Shown piece after piece: positions 33,331-43,575 of a stretch of DNA of 64,000 nt. Origin of the DNA: Poseidonocella pacifica (GTDB taxonomy: Bacteria > Pseudomonadota > Alphaproteobacteria > Rhodobacterales > Rhodobacteraceae); assembly GCF_900111875.1 (NCBI RefSeq), contig NZ_FOJU01000001.1, forward strand, positions 124,001 through 188,000, in the 5' to 3' direction. Within the stretch, counting starts at the first letter, position 1. Each line of letters opens with the position of its first letter. A model generated the notes under the pieces. It was given only the letters and a program-made list of their open reading frames with translations, ran no database searches and was not told the DNA's origin. The translations under genes were made by a program, and so were the position numbers.

Positions 33331-34240
33331 GTCGCAACGTGCCCTTTTGTACACAGAGATGGTCACCGCGCCCGCTTTGGTTCGTGGCCAAGCGATGCAT
33401 TTGCTGGATCATTCGCCGGTGGAGCATCCCGTCGCGTTGCAACTTGGAGGTTCAGATCCGGCGGAGCTGGCAGAGGCCGCGCGTTTCGGTTGTGAGGCGG
33501 GATATGATGAGATCAACCTGAATGTCGGATGCCCTTCGGATCGTGTGCAGTCTGGCGCATTCGGAGCCGTCTTGATGAAGGATCCCGGACTTGTGGCTGA
33601 ATGTGTTTCTGCGATGCGTTCAGGCAGTTCGGCGGAGGTTACGGTGAAGTGTCGAATCGGAGTCGATGATCAGGAACCGAACGTTGTGCTGCCTCAATTT
33701 CTCGCGCGGGTTTCCTCCGCGGGTTGCAAGCGTTTCATAATTCATGCTCGCAAGGCATGGTTGAAGGGCCTGTCACCGAAAGAAAACCGCGATGTGCCGC
33801 CGCTGGATTACGATCTTGTCGCGCGAATGCGACAAGAGTTCCCCGACCTCCATATTTCCATCAATGGCGGGATCACTACACTGGAGCAGGCCGAAGAGTT
33901 TCTCTCCGCTGGATTTGACGGTGTCATGGTTGGTCGCGCTGCGTATCACAATCCCGCCGACATACTCGCTCAGGCTGACCGGAGGATCTTTGGCGCAGGG
34001 GAGGATGCCGATCCGTTCGAGGTTGCGCACCTGATGATGACCTACGTGGAAGAGCATATCGCACAAGGCGGGCGGCTTCATCAGGTCGCGCGCCATATGC
34101 TGGGTCTGTTCGCGGGGCGACCGGGTGCGCGACTTTGGCGCCGGCACATCTCGGAGGCAGGAAGTCGTGCGGATGCGGGGCCCGAGGTGATCGGCGAAGC
34201 GCTCGACATGGTGCAAAGCGCGTCTCGGGCAGCGGCCTAG
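33245..34240 (+). CDS. dusA: tRNA-dihydrouridine synthase A
   Basis: This 331-aa FMN enzyme reduces uridine to dihydrouridine in the tRNA D-loop. Visible motifs are APMMDWTDRHCRYFHR, ALQLGGSDPAELAEAA, EINLNVGCPSDRVQSGAFGA with the catalytic Cys, and IHARKAWLKGLSPKENR. Its length is normal despite the ICE junction at its 5' end. The first 10 codons (MQINQHARLS) are AT-rich compared with the rest. The 3' end overlaps the DUF1289 gene on the other strand by 4 nt. Confidence 0.95.
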   Translation: MQINQHARLSCAPMMDWTDRHCRYFHRLLSQRALLYTEMVTAPALVRGQAMHLLDHSPVEHPVALQLGGSDPAELAEAARFGCEAGYDEINLNVGCPSDRVQSGAFGAVLMKDPGLVAECVSAMRSGSSAEVTVKCRIGVDDQEPNVVLPQFLARVSSAGCKRFIIHARKAWLKGLSPKENRDVPPLDYDLVARMRQEFPDLHISINGGITTLEQAEEFLSAGFDGVMVGRAAYHNPADILAQADRRIFGAGEDADPFEVAHLMMTYVEEHIAQGGRLHQVARHMLGLFAGRPGARLWRRHISEAGSRADAGPEVIGEALDMVQSASRAAA

Positions 34241-34479
34241 CTGTCCTCACTCCGCTTTAGCCGGGCGGCCCGGCCACCGCGTCGCCTTCGCAAGAGCTTT
34301 TCGCGGTCCGGCAACTCAGCCATGACTGTTCGGCGCTCCTCCGGGGTCATCTTGGACCAACGGGTGATCTCTTCGATGGAGCGCATGCAGCCGGTACAGA
34401 TCCGTGCTTCGGGGTGCACGACGCAGAGCTTGACGCAGGGGCTTTCAATTTCCTCGCGCTTCCAGATTTCGTCACTCAT
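34237..34479 (-). CDS. DUF1289 domain-containing protein
   Basis: This 80-aa Cys-rich protein ([20 protein letters not shown], then [20 protein letters not shown]) fits DUF1289, a small family of unknown role with a likely metal-binding Cys cluster. It overlaps ruvX by 8 nt and is translated with it. Confidence 0.85.
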   Translation of the reverse strand: MSDEIWKREEIESPCVKLCVVHPEARICTGCMRSIEEITRWSKMTPEERRTVMAELPDREKLLRRRRGGRAARLKRSEDS

Positions 34480-34954
34480 GGCGGCCGCCTCTCAAGTGCC
34501 TGAGCCGGTCGAGCGCACCCTGTAGGATATAGGAGGCAGCAACGTGATCGATGACCTCGGCGCGGCGTTTGCGGCTGGTATCCGCTTCGAGCAATGCGCG
34601 TTCGGCGGCCACGGTCGAAAGGCGTTCGTCCCAGAACGTGATCGGCAACTCTGTCACGCGTGAGAGGTTGCGGGCAAACGCGCGGGTCGACTGACAGCGT
34701 GCGCCTTCGGACCCATCCATGTTGCGCGGAAGCCCGAGGACGAGGCCAGCGATATCGCGTTTGGCGCAAAGTTCCAGTAATCGCTGCGCATCCATGCCGA
34801 ACTTTTTACGCCTGATTGTTTCGAGCGGTGTAGCAACGGAGAGCAAGCGATCACTGACCGCCACACCGATAGTCTTTTCTCCGAAATCAAGACCCGCCAG
34901 CGCTTGACCGCGTGGAAGAGCAGCGGCGAATTCCTCCGTGTCGTCGGTAATCAT
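34472..34954 (-). CDS. ruvX: Putative pre-16S rRNA nuclease / Holliday junction resolvase (YqgF family)
   Basis: This 160-aa RNase H-like protein has [44 protein letters not shown] and a C-terminal [10 protein letters not shown]. The family matures the 5' end of 16S rRNA and was first proposed as a resolvase. It overlaps the ccmI stop by 4 nt. Confidence 0.92.
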   Translation of the reverse strand: MITDDTEEFAAALPRGQALAGLDFGEKTIGVAVSDRLLSVATPLETIRRKKFGMDAQRLLELCAKRDIAGLVLGLPRNMDGSEGARCQSTRAFARNLSRVTELPITFWDERLSTVAAERALLEADTSRKRRAEVIDHVAASYILQGALDRLRHLRGGRHE

Positions 34955-36171
34955 GGGACCAGACCGGCATTCTTGGCACTCGCTTGGATCTCTGCCAAGG
35001 CGCCGGGATTGCTCGCGAAAACGCTGCGGGCCTCGTCAAGGATGGTACGGGCCTCATCGTCACGTCCGAGCACACCAAGCGCGGTGATGAGCCGCGCCCA
35101 TTCCGCGGGGGATCCGCCCTCTTCGGCAAGGCGCGAAGATAGGCCCGCGACCATGCCCTCGATCATCGCGGCGCGGTCCTCGGGCGAGAGTTCGGACATC
35201 TCCTGCATTTGATTCACAGTCGGCTCCGGCAGTTCGGGAGGCGTAAAGTCAACGCCAGCAAGCTGCGCAACGCCTTCGATCTGTTGGCGGATGGGGGCAA
35301 CCCATGGCGCGCTTGGGTCGCTTTCACGCAGCAAACGGTTCCAGACCGTAAAGCTCTGATCAGGCCTACCGGTCTGAAGTTGCATTAGCCCCAGGTAATA
35401 GCGCGCGGTTCCGTTATTCGGGTCGCGTGCAAGCGCCGCCCCGAGCGCTGTCTCCGCTTCGGGAGAGACATAACCGCCTGCAGCAAGCACGAGTAAATCG
35501 GCATAATCGACGTAATCCTTGGCCGTCGCCTCATTCCCACGAAGGCGCAAAACCTGACCTTGCGCTTGGTGTGCCGCGCGAAAATTGCCGAGCGCGGCTT
35601 CGTTGCGGGCAAGCAGCAGATGTCCTTGAAGGTCATCGGGTCGTTCGAGGACTGCGAGCCGCAGCTTATCCATCAAGCTCAGATAATCCTCGGAAGGTTC
35701 GGTAAGTGGCGGAAGGGCCGAGGGCACCTGCGCCTCTGCGGTTTCCTGATCAGGTCGAGATTGGCGAAAGGATTCGGCATCGGCCTTGCGCGCGGCCAAA
35801 CTCTGGTCGCTATAGCCCGGTGCGCCAATCGCGGAATAGAGCGCAAACGTCCCCCCCACGACAAGGAGCACGATGATTGCCGCTACCGCGCGGGAAAGAC
35901 CAAAAGGCCCGCGCCGGTCCGCACCCTTTTCCTGTAGAGCAGCATCGGCCGATAGAATGCGCCGAGAAACCTCCGCGCGCACGCGCTCGGCATCCTCGGG
36001 GGCCACAACTCCTCGTGCGAGGTCACGATCAACTTCAAGCAATTGATCCCGATAAACTTTCAGATCGAAGGATTCCGCCGGTACGGCGTCAGCGCGTGAC
36101 CTGAGTAACGCGAGTGCGAGCAGCCCGCCGATGACGAGTGCCAGTATGATCGAGGTGATCCAGAAATCCAT
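34951..36171 (-). CDS. ccmI: c-type cytochrome biogenesis protein CcmI
   Basis: This 406-aa protein has two N-terminal membrane helices ([20 protein letters not shown] and [19 protein letters not shown]) flanking a leucine-zipper-like cytoplasmic loop ([16 protein letters not shown]), then periplasmic TPR repeats. CcmI hands apocytochrome c to the CcmFH haem ligase. The start at 36171 (MDFWITS) is followed by the first helix. Confidence 0.9.
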   Translation of the reverse strand: MDFWITSIILALVIGGLLALALLRSRADAVPAESFDLKVYRDQLLEVDRDLARGVVAPEDAERVRAEVSRRILSADAALQEKGADRRGPFGLSRAVAAIIVLLVVGGTFALYSAIGAPGYSDQSLAARKADAESFRQSRPDQETAEAQVPSALPPLTEPSEDYLSLMDKLRLAVLERPDDLQGHLLLARNEAALGNFRAAHQAQGQVLRLRGNEATAKDYVDYADLLVLAAGGYVSPEAETALGAALARDPNNGTARYYLGLMQLQTGRPDQSFTVWNRLLRESDPSAPWVAPIRQQIEGVAQLAGVDFTPPELPEPTVNQMQEMSELSPEDRAAMIEGMVAGLSSRLAEEGGSPAEWARLITALGVLGRDDEARTILDEARSVFASNPGALAEIQASAKNAGLVP

Positions 36172-36338
36172 GTATCCTCCGCCTTGCGTCTTTGATGTAA
36201 AGGCGGCGGCGGCGGGAAAAAAGAGGCAACCTTGCCTGTCGCCTGCGGCAATGTCGCAAACGCGCGTGAAAATGCCGCCGTCGGTCTTCCCAAATCGGGG
36301 TAGCTTGGCCACAGAAGAGGCATCAGGGAAGGAACTTG

Positions 36339-37583
36339 ATGAAACGCTATTCCGCATTTGCCATCGTACGAGAGGCCGCCCGGCATCACCTCGGCTGGCA
36401 GCGTGCATGGACTTCGCCAGAGCCGCGCGCTTCCTACGACGTCGTGATCGTGGGGGCAGGGGGGCACGGGCTCGCGACCGCCTATTATCTCGGGAAGAAT
36501 TTCGGGATTACCAATGTTGCGATCCTTGAGAAGGGTTGGCTCGGAGGCGGCAATACCGGCCGCAACACCACGATCATCCGTTCCAACTATCTGCAGGATC
36601 CGTCGGCGGCGATCTATGAGAAGGCCCGGAGCCTTTATGAAACGCTGTCTCAGGATCTCAACTACAACGTGATGTTCTCCCCCCGCGGGGTGATGATGCT
36701 TGCGCAGACGCACCATGAGGTGCGGGGGTATGAGCGTACGGCCCATGCCAACGCGCTTCAGGGGGTTGAGACGGAATTCATCTCGCCTTCCCGTGTCAAG
36801 GAACTGGTGCCGATTATCCGGTTGGATGGGCCGCGCTATCCCGTGCTCGGCGCGCTCTGGCAACCGCGCGGCGGCACCGCGCGCCACGATGCCGTCGCTT
36901 GGGGCTATGCACGGGCCTGTTCCGACATGGGCATGCACATCATCCAGCAATGCGAGGTCACCGGCATCCGTTCCGAGGCGGGGCGCGTCAGCGGTGTCGA
37001 GACGAGCAAGGGGGCAATTGGCTGCAATCGGCTTGGCCTTGTCGCCTCTGGTCACTCGGGGGTGCTGGCGGAGATGGCCGGTTTCCGACTTCCGTTGGAG
37101 AGTGTCGCGCTACAGGCGCTGGTATCCGAACCCATCAAGCCGATCATGGACGTAGTCGTCATGGCGAATACCGTGCACGGCTACATGAGCCAATCCGATA
37201 AGGGCGAGATGGTCATCGGGGGCGGTGCTGATGGCTTCAACAACTACACCCAGCGGGGCTCCTTTCATCACATCGAAGAGACGGTTCGCGCCCTTGTGGA
37301 GACCTTCCCAATGCTCTCCCGGCTCAAGATGTTGCGGCAGTGGGGCGGGATCGTGGACATGACAGGGGATCGCTCCCCGATCCTGTCGAAAACCCCACTC
37401 GATGGATGTTTCGTCAATTGCGGTTGGGGCACCGGAGGGTTCAAGGCGATACCCGGATCCGGCTGGGGCATGGCCGAGCTGATGGCCAAGGGGCACTCTC
37501 CTTTGACAGAGGCATTTTCGCTGGCGCGCTTCCGCGAGGGCCGGTTTGTCGACGAGTCCGTCGCAGCAGGAGTGGCACATTGA
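36339..37583 (+). CDS. soxB: Sarcosine oxidase, beta subunit
   Basis: This 414-aa FAD/FMN subunit of heterotetrameric sarcosine oxidase oxidises N-methylglycine to glycine with release of H2O2. The dinucleotide-binding motif YDVVIVGAGGHGLATAYYLG lies at about 33-52; later come GYMSQSDKGEMVIGGGADG and GCFVNCGWGTGGFKAIPGSG. The ATG at 36339 follows GGGAAGGAA. First gene of a soxBDAG operon. Confidence 0.93.
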   Translation: MKRYSAFAIVREAARHHLGWQRAWTSPEPRASYDVVIVGAGGHGLATAYYLGKNFGITNVAILEKGWLGGGNTGRNTTIIRSNYLQDPSAAIYEKARSLYETLSQDLNYNVMFSPRGVMMLAQTHHEVRGYERTAHANALQGVETEFISPSRVKELVPIIRLDGPRYPVLGALWQPRGGTARHDAVAWGYARACSDMGMHIIQQCEVTGIRSEAGRVSGVETSKGAIGCNRLGLVASGHSGVLAEMAGFRLPLESVALQALVSEPIKPIMDVVVMANTVHGYMSQSDKGEMVIGGGADGFNNYTQRGSFHHIEETVRALVETFPMLSRLKMLRQWGGIVDMTGDRSPILSKTPLDGCFVNCGWGTGGFKAIPGSGWGMAELMAKGHSPLTEAFSLARFREGRFVDESVAAGVAH

Positions 37584-37647
37584 TGCGGAACCTTTGTTAC
37601 AAGAGCGGCGTTCACTTCCGCACCTTCATGGGTAACGGAGAACACAA

Positions 37648-37809
37648 ATGGCTCAGAACGGTTCCGGCTCCAACGCCGGGTTGGCTTTCATCCTTGGCGC
37701 GGTCGTCGTCGTCGTGGTCATCCTCGGCTATCTCTTCCTTGGGGGAGACGTTCCCGCTGCGGACGATGCCGATATCGAGATCAATCTTCCCGACGGCGGC
37801 GAGGGCTAA
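37648..37809 (+). CDS. Small single-pass membrane protein inside the sox operon
   Basis: This 53-aa ORF starts 7 nt after GGAG. It has one transmembrane helix (LAFILGAVVVVVVILGYLFL) and an acidic tail with DIEINLPDGGEG. It lies between soxB and soxD. Small proteins of this build are frequent in Rhodobacterales, but I know of no function and cannot say whether it belongs to sarcosine oxidation. Confidence 0.65.
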   Translation: MAQNGSGSNAGLAFILGAVVVVVVILGYLFLGGDVPAADDADIEINLPDGGEG

Positions 37810-37917
37810 CAAGACCTGCAAACCTGCAACGACTTGCCGCCGGGTTGCACGCCGTACAACGGCGCGGCGATCCGGCGTTTTCCTGCCCTGCCTCCCATTT
37901 CTCACGGGGGCGAACAA

Positions 37918-38247
37918 ATGCTGATCCTCAATTGCCCGTACTGCGGCGAGTCCGCAGACGAGACGGAGCTGGCCCCCGGCGGAGAGGCTCATTTGCGGCG
38001 TGAGGGACCGGAAAGCCAAGACGAAGCGTTCGAGAGTTACCTCTTTCATCGGTCTAACCCGAAAGGCGTTCATTTTGAACGCTGGCGCCATGCATTTGGC
38101 TGCGGGAAGTGGTTCATCGCCGCTCGGTGCACGGCAACCCTCGAAGTTTTCGGGACCTATGCGGCGCAGACGTCGTGTCCGCCTCAAGAGATAGTCGACA
38201 AGATCTCCGAACGGCGACCCGACCGGCGGGGAGCTAGCGGATCATGA
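37918..38247 (+). CDS. soxD: Sarcosine oxidase, delta subunit
   Basis: This 109-aa zinc-binding subunit starts MLILNCPYCGESADETEL and includes WRHAFGCGKWFIAARCTATL, with the Cys ligands typical of SoxD. It forms part of the sarcosine oxidase heterotetramer. The stop overlaps the soxA start by 4 nt. Confidence 0.92.
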   Translation: MLILNCPYCGESADETELAPGGEAHLRREGPESQDEAFESYLFHRSNPKGVHFERWRHAFGCGKWFIAARCTATLEVFGTYAAQTSCPPQEIVDKISERRPDRRGASGS

Positions 38248-41200
38248 GCACACGTTTGAAAAGCGGCGGTCGTCGCATCGATCGCTCCCGCCCGGTTACG
38301 TTCAGCTTCGACGGTGCGCGTCTTCGAGGCTATCGAGGGGATACACTTGCGTCCGCTTTGCTCGCCAATGATCGCATGCTTGTGGGCCGTTCATTCAAGT
38401 ATCATCGACCCCGAGGCATCGTCGCCTCTGGTAGCGAAGAGCCCAATGCACTTGTTGGGCTTGAAGAAGGCGACCTGTTCGAGCCCAACCAGCGGGCCAC
38501 GACAACGGAGCTATACGATGGGCTGACGGCGCGATCTCAAAACAGGTGGCCTAGCCTTTCCATGGACTTTGGCGCGGTAACCTCTCGGCTCTCGCGGGTC
38601 TTGCCTGCTGGGTTTTATTACAAGACGTTTTTGCGCCCCCGGTCCTTCTGGAAGCATGTCTACGAACCTTTGATCCGGCGCTCGGCTGGATTGGGCTATG
38701 CACCGAACCCCGAAGCCCGCGATCCGGACCGCTACGAGCATTTTTACCTGCATGTTGACGTGCTTATCGTAGGTGGCGGCATCGCGGGCATTCAGAGCGC
38801 CCTTGCAGCGGGGCGCGCGGGCGCCCGCGTATTGCTGATCGAGCAGAGCGCGCACTGGGGTGGGCGAAGCCCCGCCGACCACTCAGGTGGTAAACAAAGC
38901 GTTAACAACATCCCTGTGGATAAGTACGTGGACGAATGTCTCGCGGAACTGGGGACAATGCCGCATGTGCAATGCCGCACTCGCACGATGGGCGCTGGGG
39001 TCTATGATCATGGGTATGTCCTCGCCTATGAGCGCGTGGGAGATCACCTCCCGGGAGAGGGGGCGCTACGGCACCGTCTGTGGAAGATTAGGACAGGTCG
39101 GATCATCACGGCGACAGGGGCCATCGAGCGCCCTATCGCCTTTCCGGGGAACGATCTTCCGGGGGTCATGCTCGCCTCGGCTGCACGCGACTACCTCATT
39201 GATTTCGGGGTCTCGATGGGGAAGCACCCGCTCGTGCTTGCGAATAACGATAGCGCCTATGAAACCGCCTTTTTACTTCAGGATCAGGGTGTTGACGTCG
39301 CTGCTATCGTCGATGCCCGGACCGGGGATGCCGGAGGCGTCGCGCAAGAGGCAGTGGAGCGAGGGCTCAGGGTAATCCGAGGTGGCGGGGTCTCTTCAGT
39401 CAAGGGGCGCCGGCGCGTCGAGGGGGTCACTATCTGTGATCAACGAGGGGCTGGAACCGCGCTGGAGGAGATATCCTGCGATGCCATTGCAATGTCTGGT
39501 GGGTGGTCGCCAGCGGTCCATCTTTGGTCCCACTCTGGGGGAAAACTCACTTGGGATGCACGCCAATTTTGCTTTCGCCCGGATGTGGATAACTCGGCGC
39601 GTGGGGCTGATGGTGCGCCATATGTGATCGCCGCAGGGGCCGCTTCGGGTGAGATGACCCTCGCAGCGGCGGTCAAAGATGGACATGCAGCCGGATTACG
39701 CGCGGCGGCCGAACTTGGGTACAATGGGGCCGCGCAGTCGGAACCCGTGGCAACGCGTGTTGAGGAAGCTGCGATCGAACCGGTGTGGATCATGCCAAGC
39801 CAAGCGCCCGTTACCTTGAGGGAGAAGGCCTTTCTGGATTTCCAGAATGACGTGAAGGTTTCCGACGTCGAACTTGCTGCACGCGAAGGGTTCGAGAGTG
39901 TGGAGCACGCCAAACGCTATACGACGCTTGGAATGGCGACGGATCAGGGGAAGCTTTCCAACATTAACGGCATCGCGATCCTCTCCGATGCGCTTGGCCG
40001 TCCCATCCCTCAAACGGGAACGACCACCTTTCGCCCGCCCTATACACCGATCTCATTCGGCTCGATCGCAGGTTCACAGACCGGTCCGCGGTTCCTTCCA
40101 ATTCGCCGTACGCCGATACAGGACTGGCACGAAGAGCAGGGCGCCTACTTTGAACCGGTGGGGCACTGGCGGCGTCCCTATTGCTATCCGCGGGGCGACG
40201 AGAGCCATTCCGACGCGGTGGCACGGGAGATTCTGCAAACTCGGAACCACGTTGGGCTGCTGGACGCCTCTACCTTGGGGAAGATTGTCGTGAAGGGCCC
40301 CGACGCGGGCCGCTTGCTCGATATGCTCTACACGGGCCGGATGAGCACGCTCAAGCCGGGTCGCTGCCGCTACGGCCTGATGTGTAGTGAAAACGGATTT
40401 CTCATGGACGATGGCGTCGTCGCGCGGCTCGATGAAGAGACATTCCTTTGCCACACGACGACTGGCGGGGCGGATCATATTCATGCGCACATGGAGGATT
40501 GGCTTCAGACGGAATGGTGGGACTGGAAGGTCTATACCGCAAACCTGACAGAGCAATTCGCCCAGATTGCGGTTGTCGGTCCGAAATCCCGCGAGGTGTT
40601 GGAGCGACTTGGTGGGATGAACCTTGGGCGGGATGCGCTGCCCTTCATGGGGTGGTGTGAGGGAATGCTGGCCGGGATCAGCGCCCGTATCTTTCGGATC
40701 TCGTTTTCCGGGGAGCTTTCGTATGAGATCGCGGTCGCTGCCGATCAAGGGATAGAGCTTTGGGAAAAATTCCTGGCGGCAGGGCAGGACTTTGGCATTT
40801 CTCCATATGGCACAGAGGCTCTCCACGTGATGCGCGCGGAGAAGGGCTTCATCATGATAGGGGACGAAACGGATGGCACCGTCATTCCGCAGGATCTCGG
40901 TCTGGACTGGGCCATTGCCAAGGGTAAGGACGACTATATCGGTAAGCGCGCGCAGATGCGGAGCCATATGATTGATCCGGATCGTTGGAAGCTTGTCGGG
41001 CTTGAAACTGTTGACGGCTCCGTCCTTCCCGAAGGTGCCTATGCCGTAGCATCTGGGAAAACCTCGATTGGGCAACGCGCGACCCAAGGCCGCGTGACAT
41101 CCAGCTATCATTCCCCAACCCTTGGCCGAGGTATCGCCATGGGGCTCGTCCTGAGGGGGCCGGAGCGCATGGGAGACGAACTCGAATTTCCGGGAACAGA

Positions 41201-41273
41201 TGGCCAGGTTTACAAGGCGCGGCTCGTTTCTCCCGTTTTCTATAATCCGGAAGGGACGAAGCAGGATGCGTAA
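38244..41273 (+). CDS. soxA: Sarcosine oxidase, alpha subunit
   Basis: This 1009-aa NAD- and folate-binding subunit is of normal length. It has an N-terminal ferredoxin-like fold (RPVTFSFDGARLRGYRGDTL), a dinucleotide motif VDVLIVGGGIAGIQSALAAG near 172, and a C-terminal GcvT-like folate domain (from about residue 600). The subunit passes the methyl group to tetrahydrofolate, giving 5,10-methylene-THF. Confidence 0.95.
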   Translation: MSTRLKSGGRRIDRSRPVTFSFDGARLRGYRGDTLASALLANDRMLVGRSFKYHRPRGIVASGSEEPNALVGLEEGDLFEPNQRATTTELYDGLTARSQNRWPSLSMDFGAVTSRLSRVLPAGFYYKTFLRPRSFWKHVYEPLIRRSAGLGYAPNPEARDPDRYEHFYLHVDVLIVGGGIAGIQSALAAGRAGARVLLIEQSAHWGGRSPADHSGGKQSVNNIPVDKYVDECLAELGTMPHVQCRTRTMGAGVYDHGYVLAYERVGDHLPGEGALRHRLWKIRTGRIITATGAIERPIAFPGNDLPGVMLASAARDYLIDFGVSMGKHPLVLANNDSAYETAFLLQDQGVDVAAIVDARTGDAGGVAQEAVERGLRVIRGGGVSSVKGRRRVEGVTICDQRGAGTALEEISCDAIAMSGGWSPAVHLWSHSGGKLTWDARQFCFRPDVDNSARGADGAPYVIAAGAASGEMTLAAAVKDGHAAGLRAAAELGYNGAAQSEPVATRVEEAAIEPVWIMPSQAPVTLREKAFLDFQNDVKVSDVELAAREGFESVEHAKRYTTLGMATDQGKLSNINGIAILSDALGRPIPQTGTTTFRPPYTPISFGSIAGSQTGPRFLPIRRTPIQDWHEEQGAYFEPVGHWRRPYCYPRGDESHSDAVAREILQTRNHVGLLDASTLGKIVVKGPDAGRLLDMLYTGRMSTLKPGRCRYGLMCSENGFLMDDGVVARLDEETFLCHTTTGGADHIHAHMEDWLQTEWWDWKVYTANLTEQFAQIAVVGPKSREVLERLGGMNLGRDALPFMGWCEGMLAGISARIFRISFSGELSYEIAVAADQGIELWEKFLAAGQDFGISPYGTEALHVMRAEKGFIMIGDETDGTVIPQDLGLDWAIAKGKDDYIGKRAQMRSHMIDPDRWKLVGLETVDGSVLPEGAYAVASGKTSIGQRATQGRVTSSYHSPTLGRGIAMGLVLRGPERMGDELEFPGTDGQVYKARLVSPVFYNPEGTKQDA

Positions 41274-41787
41274 ACGGCAATTTGACGGCGGTATCGCCCG
41301 TATCGAGGACGTCGAAGGTTATGGCATGGTCAGCCTGCGGGTTTCCGCCGAGACGGCACTGCGACGCGCCCGACCTCAACGCGGACAAGCATGTTGGGAA
41401 GGGGAAACGACCACGCTCTGGATGTCACCGGATGAGCTCCTGTTCCTTTGCCCAAGAGCAGAAGTGGCCGGTCTTCTGAGAGATCTCGCGCAGGATTTGG
41501 CTGGTGTTCATCACCTCGCTGCGGATGTTTCTAGCGCGAGGGCCCTGTTTGACGTGCGGGGCCGGAATGCGTTGGAAGTAATGGCCAAACTCATGCCGAT
41601 TGACCTTTCCCCACAGAAGTTTTCTCCCGGACGCGTGCGTCGATCCCGCATAGGCCAAGTGGCGGCGGCGATCTGGATGCAGCAAGATGGCGCGCTGCGT
41701 GTCATCTGTTTTCGCTCAGTTGCCGATTATGTATGGGACCTGATGGTCGATGCGGCGCGCCCCGGAACGGAAGTCGGCGCCTTCTGA
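41266..41787 (+). CDS. soxG: Sarcosine oxidase, gamma subunit
   Basis: This 173-aa SoxG begins MRKRQFDGGIARIEDVEGYG and includes TLWMSPDELLFLCPR and HHLAADVSSARALFDVRGR. It completes the heterotetramer. It overlaps the soxA end by 8 nt. Confidence 0.9.
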   Translation: MRKRQFDGGIARIEDVEGYGMVSLRVSAETALRRARPQRGQACWEGETTTLWMSPDELLFLCPRAEVAGLLRDLAQDLAGVHHLAADVSSARALFDVRGRNALEVMAKLMPIDLSPQKFSPGRVRRSRIGQVAAAIWMQQDGALRVICFRSVADYVWDLMVDAARPGTEVGAF

Positions 41788-41901
41788 GCCTACCTGCCAA
41801 TGGGGGATGTCCTCAGGCAATCCGGAGGGCGGGGGGTTGACCTCATGCCTTGCCGCACTTCTATGTGTTGCGAGCAAATTAACAAACCAGAGGGGGCTCC
41901 A

Positions 41902-42504
41902 ATGGCTTTTGAACTTCCGGCACTACCCTATGCGCACGACGCGCTCTCCGATAACGGCATGTCCAAGGAGACGTTGGAATATCACCACGATATCCACCAC
42001 AAGGCCTATGTCGACAACGGGAACAAGCTGATCGCGGGTACCGAATGGGAAGGCAAATCCGTAGAAGAGATCATCAAGGGCACATACGACGCGAATGCCG
42101 TTGCCCAATCCGGGATCTTCAACAACGCGTCCCAGCACTGGAACCACGCGCAATTCTGGGAAATGATGTCTCCGGGCAACTCCGCAATGCCGTCCGAGCT
42201 TGAAAAAGCGATCACGGAAGCTTTCGGCTCGGTCGACAAGTTCAAGGAAGAGTTCTCCGCCGCAGGCGCTGGGCAGTTTGGTTCCGGTTGGGCATGGCTG
42301 GTGCAGGATGCCGACGGCTCCCTGAAAGTCACCAAGACCGAAAACGGCGTGAACCCGGTTTGCTTCGGCCAAACCGCTCTGCTTGGTTGTGATGTGTGGG
42401 AGCATTCCTATTACATCGACTTCCGCAACAAGCGGCCAGCTTACCTCACGAACTTCCTCGATAAGCTTGTGAATTGGGAAAACGTCGCTTCCCGCCTGAA
42501 GTAA
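41902..42504 (+). CDS. sodB: Fe/Mn superoxide dismutase
   Basis: This 200-aa dismutase has metal ligands in YHHDIHHKAYVDN, FNNASQHWNHAQFWEMM and CDVWEHSYYIDFRNKRPAYL. It converts superoxide to H2O2 and O2. Sequence features are closest to the iron type, though the metal cannot be settled by eye. The start is preceded by AGAGGGGG. Placed after sox genes that make H2O2, but with its own leader and terminator. Confidence 0.94.
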   Translation: MAFELPALPYAHDALSDNGMSKETLEYHHDIHHKAYVDNGNKLIAGTEWEGKSVEEIIKGTYDANAVAQSGIFNNASQHWNHAQFWEMMSPGNSAMPSELEKAITEAFGSVDKFKEEFSAAGAGQFGSGWAWLVQDADGSLKVTKTENGVNPVCFGQTALLGCDVWEHSYYIDFRNKRPAYLTNFLDKLVNWENVASRLK

Positions 42505-42524
42505 ATTTACACACCGAAGAACTG

Positions 42525-42552
42525 AAAGCCCCGCACATTGCGTGGGGCTTTT
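42525..42552 (+). terminator. Rho-independent terminator after sodB
   Basis: AAAGCCCC...GGGGCTTTT forms an 8-bp stem with a T-run, 21 nt after the sodB stop. It lies between sodB and the converging glk. Confidence 0.85.
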
Positions 42553-42582
42553 GCATGTCACGGAGTTATTTAAGTTCCGTAG

Positions 42583-43572
42583 TTAAAGTGTTGCTCGAGC
42601 TTTTAGAAGCTCCTGCATATGGGCGGCACAACCGGTAAGCGCTGCGTAGTCGTCGGTTACGACATGGACGCCAAAATTTTCCATGAACCCAGAGAAACGA
42701 CCCTTGTCGCGAAATGCCTCGGCGAACCCGAATTCAGCGAAGTAGGGCTGCATGGCGCGCGTGACACCACCGACCAGAAAGACCCCTCCGAACGGGAGTT
42801 GGTTCAGCGCCAGATTGCCACAGACCGTACCCAACAGCGTGACGAAGTGCTTCACGCTTTCTCGGGCTTCGGGATCATCGCCCGCTTTGCAACTTGCCAT
42901 GATCTCTGCCGCTGTCTTGCTTTTGGTTTGATCGGCTTCGGCACAAGCGAAGGCATAGAGGTGTTCCACTCCGCGTCCGGAGAGAGCTTCCTCCACAGCT
43001 GGGAAGCCATGCGCACGTGCGAGGGTTTCGCTTAGGCGGAGATCACGTGCATCCCGGACTGGCAGGCTGGCGTGCCCAGCTTCCGCAGGTGGAACGAGCG
43101 TCATGTCTTCCTGATGAAAGACCGGGGCTATGTTGAAGCCCGTTCCAACTCCGACGACGAGGCACGCGGCATGGGCTGCCGGCGCGGGGGCAGGGATGAC
43201 GGTTTCACAGGCGCTTTCGTCGAGGTGGGCAAGCGAATGCCCTTGGGCTTGCAGGTCGTTCAAGATTGCAGCCGTGGTCGCCCCGGTAGCCCCGCTCAGG
43301 GCCTCACGATCTATCGACCAGTTGAGATTGGTCAACTGGCCTAAACCATCACGAACCGGGCCGGCGATTGCGACGCAGGCGGCTTCGGGCGGGCGGGTGG
43401 AGGCGCTTTCGGCAAGGAAACGGCGAAGCACATCTTCTATGCCGGAGTGGTCCGCGTTGCGAAATCGGCGGATCGTCTCCTGACGGACGATCGGGCCATC
43501 CGCGAAGGCCACGCGGGTATTCGTACCTCCGACGTCGGCGCAGATCGTGTGCAGGGGATCGGGACGAGCCAT
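42583..43572 (-). CDS. glk: Glucokinase
   Basis: This 329-aa ROK-like/Glk-type kinase phosphorylates glucose to glucose-6-phosphate. Motifs: ICADVGGTNTRVAF, AILNDLQAQGHSL with the catalytic Asp, LVVGVGTGFNIAPV and VPPAEAGHASLP. Last gene of the leftward aglR-bgl-glk unit, so it takes up the glucose released by the glucosidases. Confidence 0.93.
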   Translation of the reverse strand: MARPDPLHTICADVGGTNTRVAFADGPIVRQETIRRFRNADHSGIEDVLRRFLAESASTRPPEAACVAIAGPVRDGLGQLTNLNWSIDREALSGATGATTAAILNDLQAQGHSLAHLDESACETVIPAPAPAAHAACLVVGVGTGFNIAPVFHQEDMTLVPPAEAGHASLPVRDARDLRLSETLARAHGFPAVEEALSGRGVEHLYAFACAEADQTKSKTAAEIMASCKAGDDPEARESVKHFVTLLGTVCGNLALNQLPFGGVFLVGGVTRAMQPYFAEFGFAEAFRDKGRFSGFMENFGVHVVTDDYAALTGCAAHMQELLKARATL

Positions 43573-43575
43573 GGC

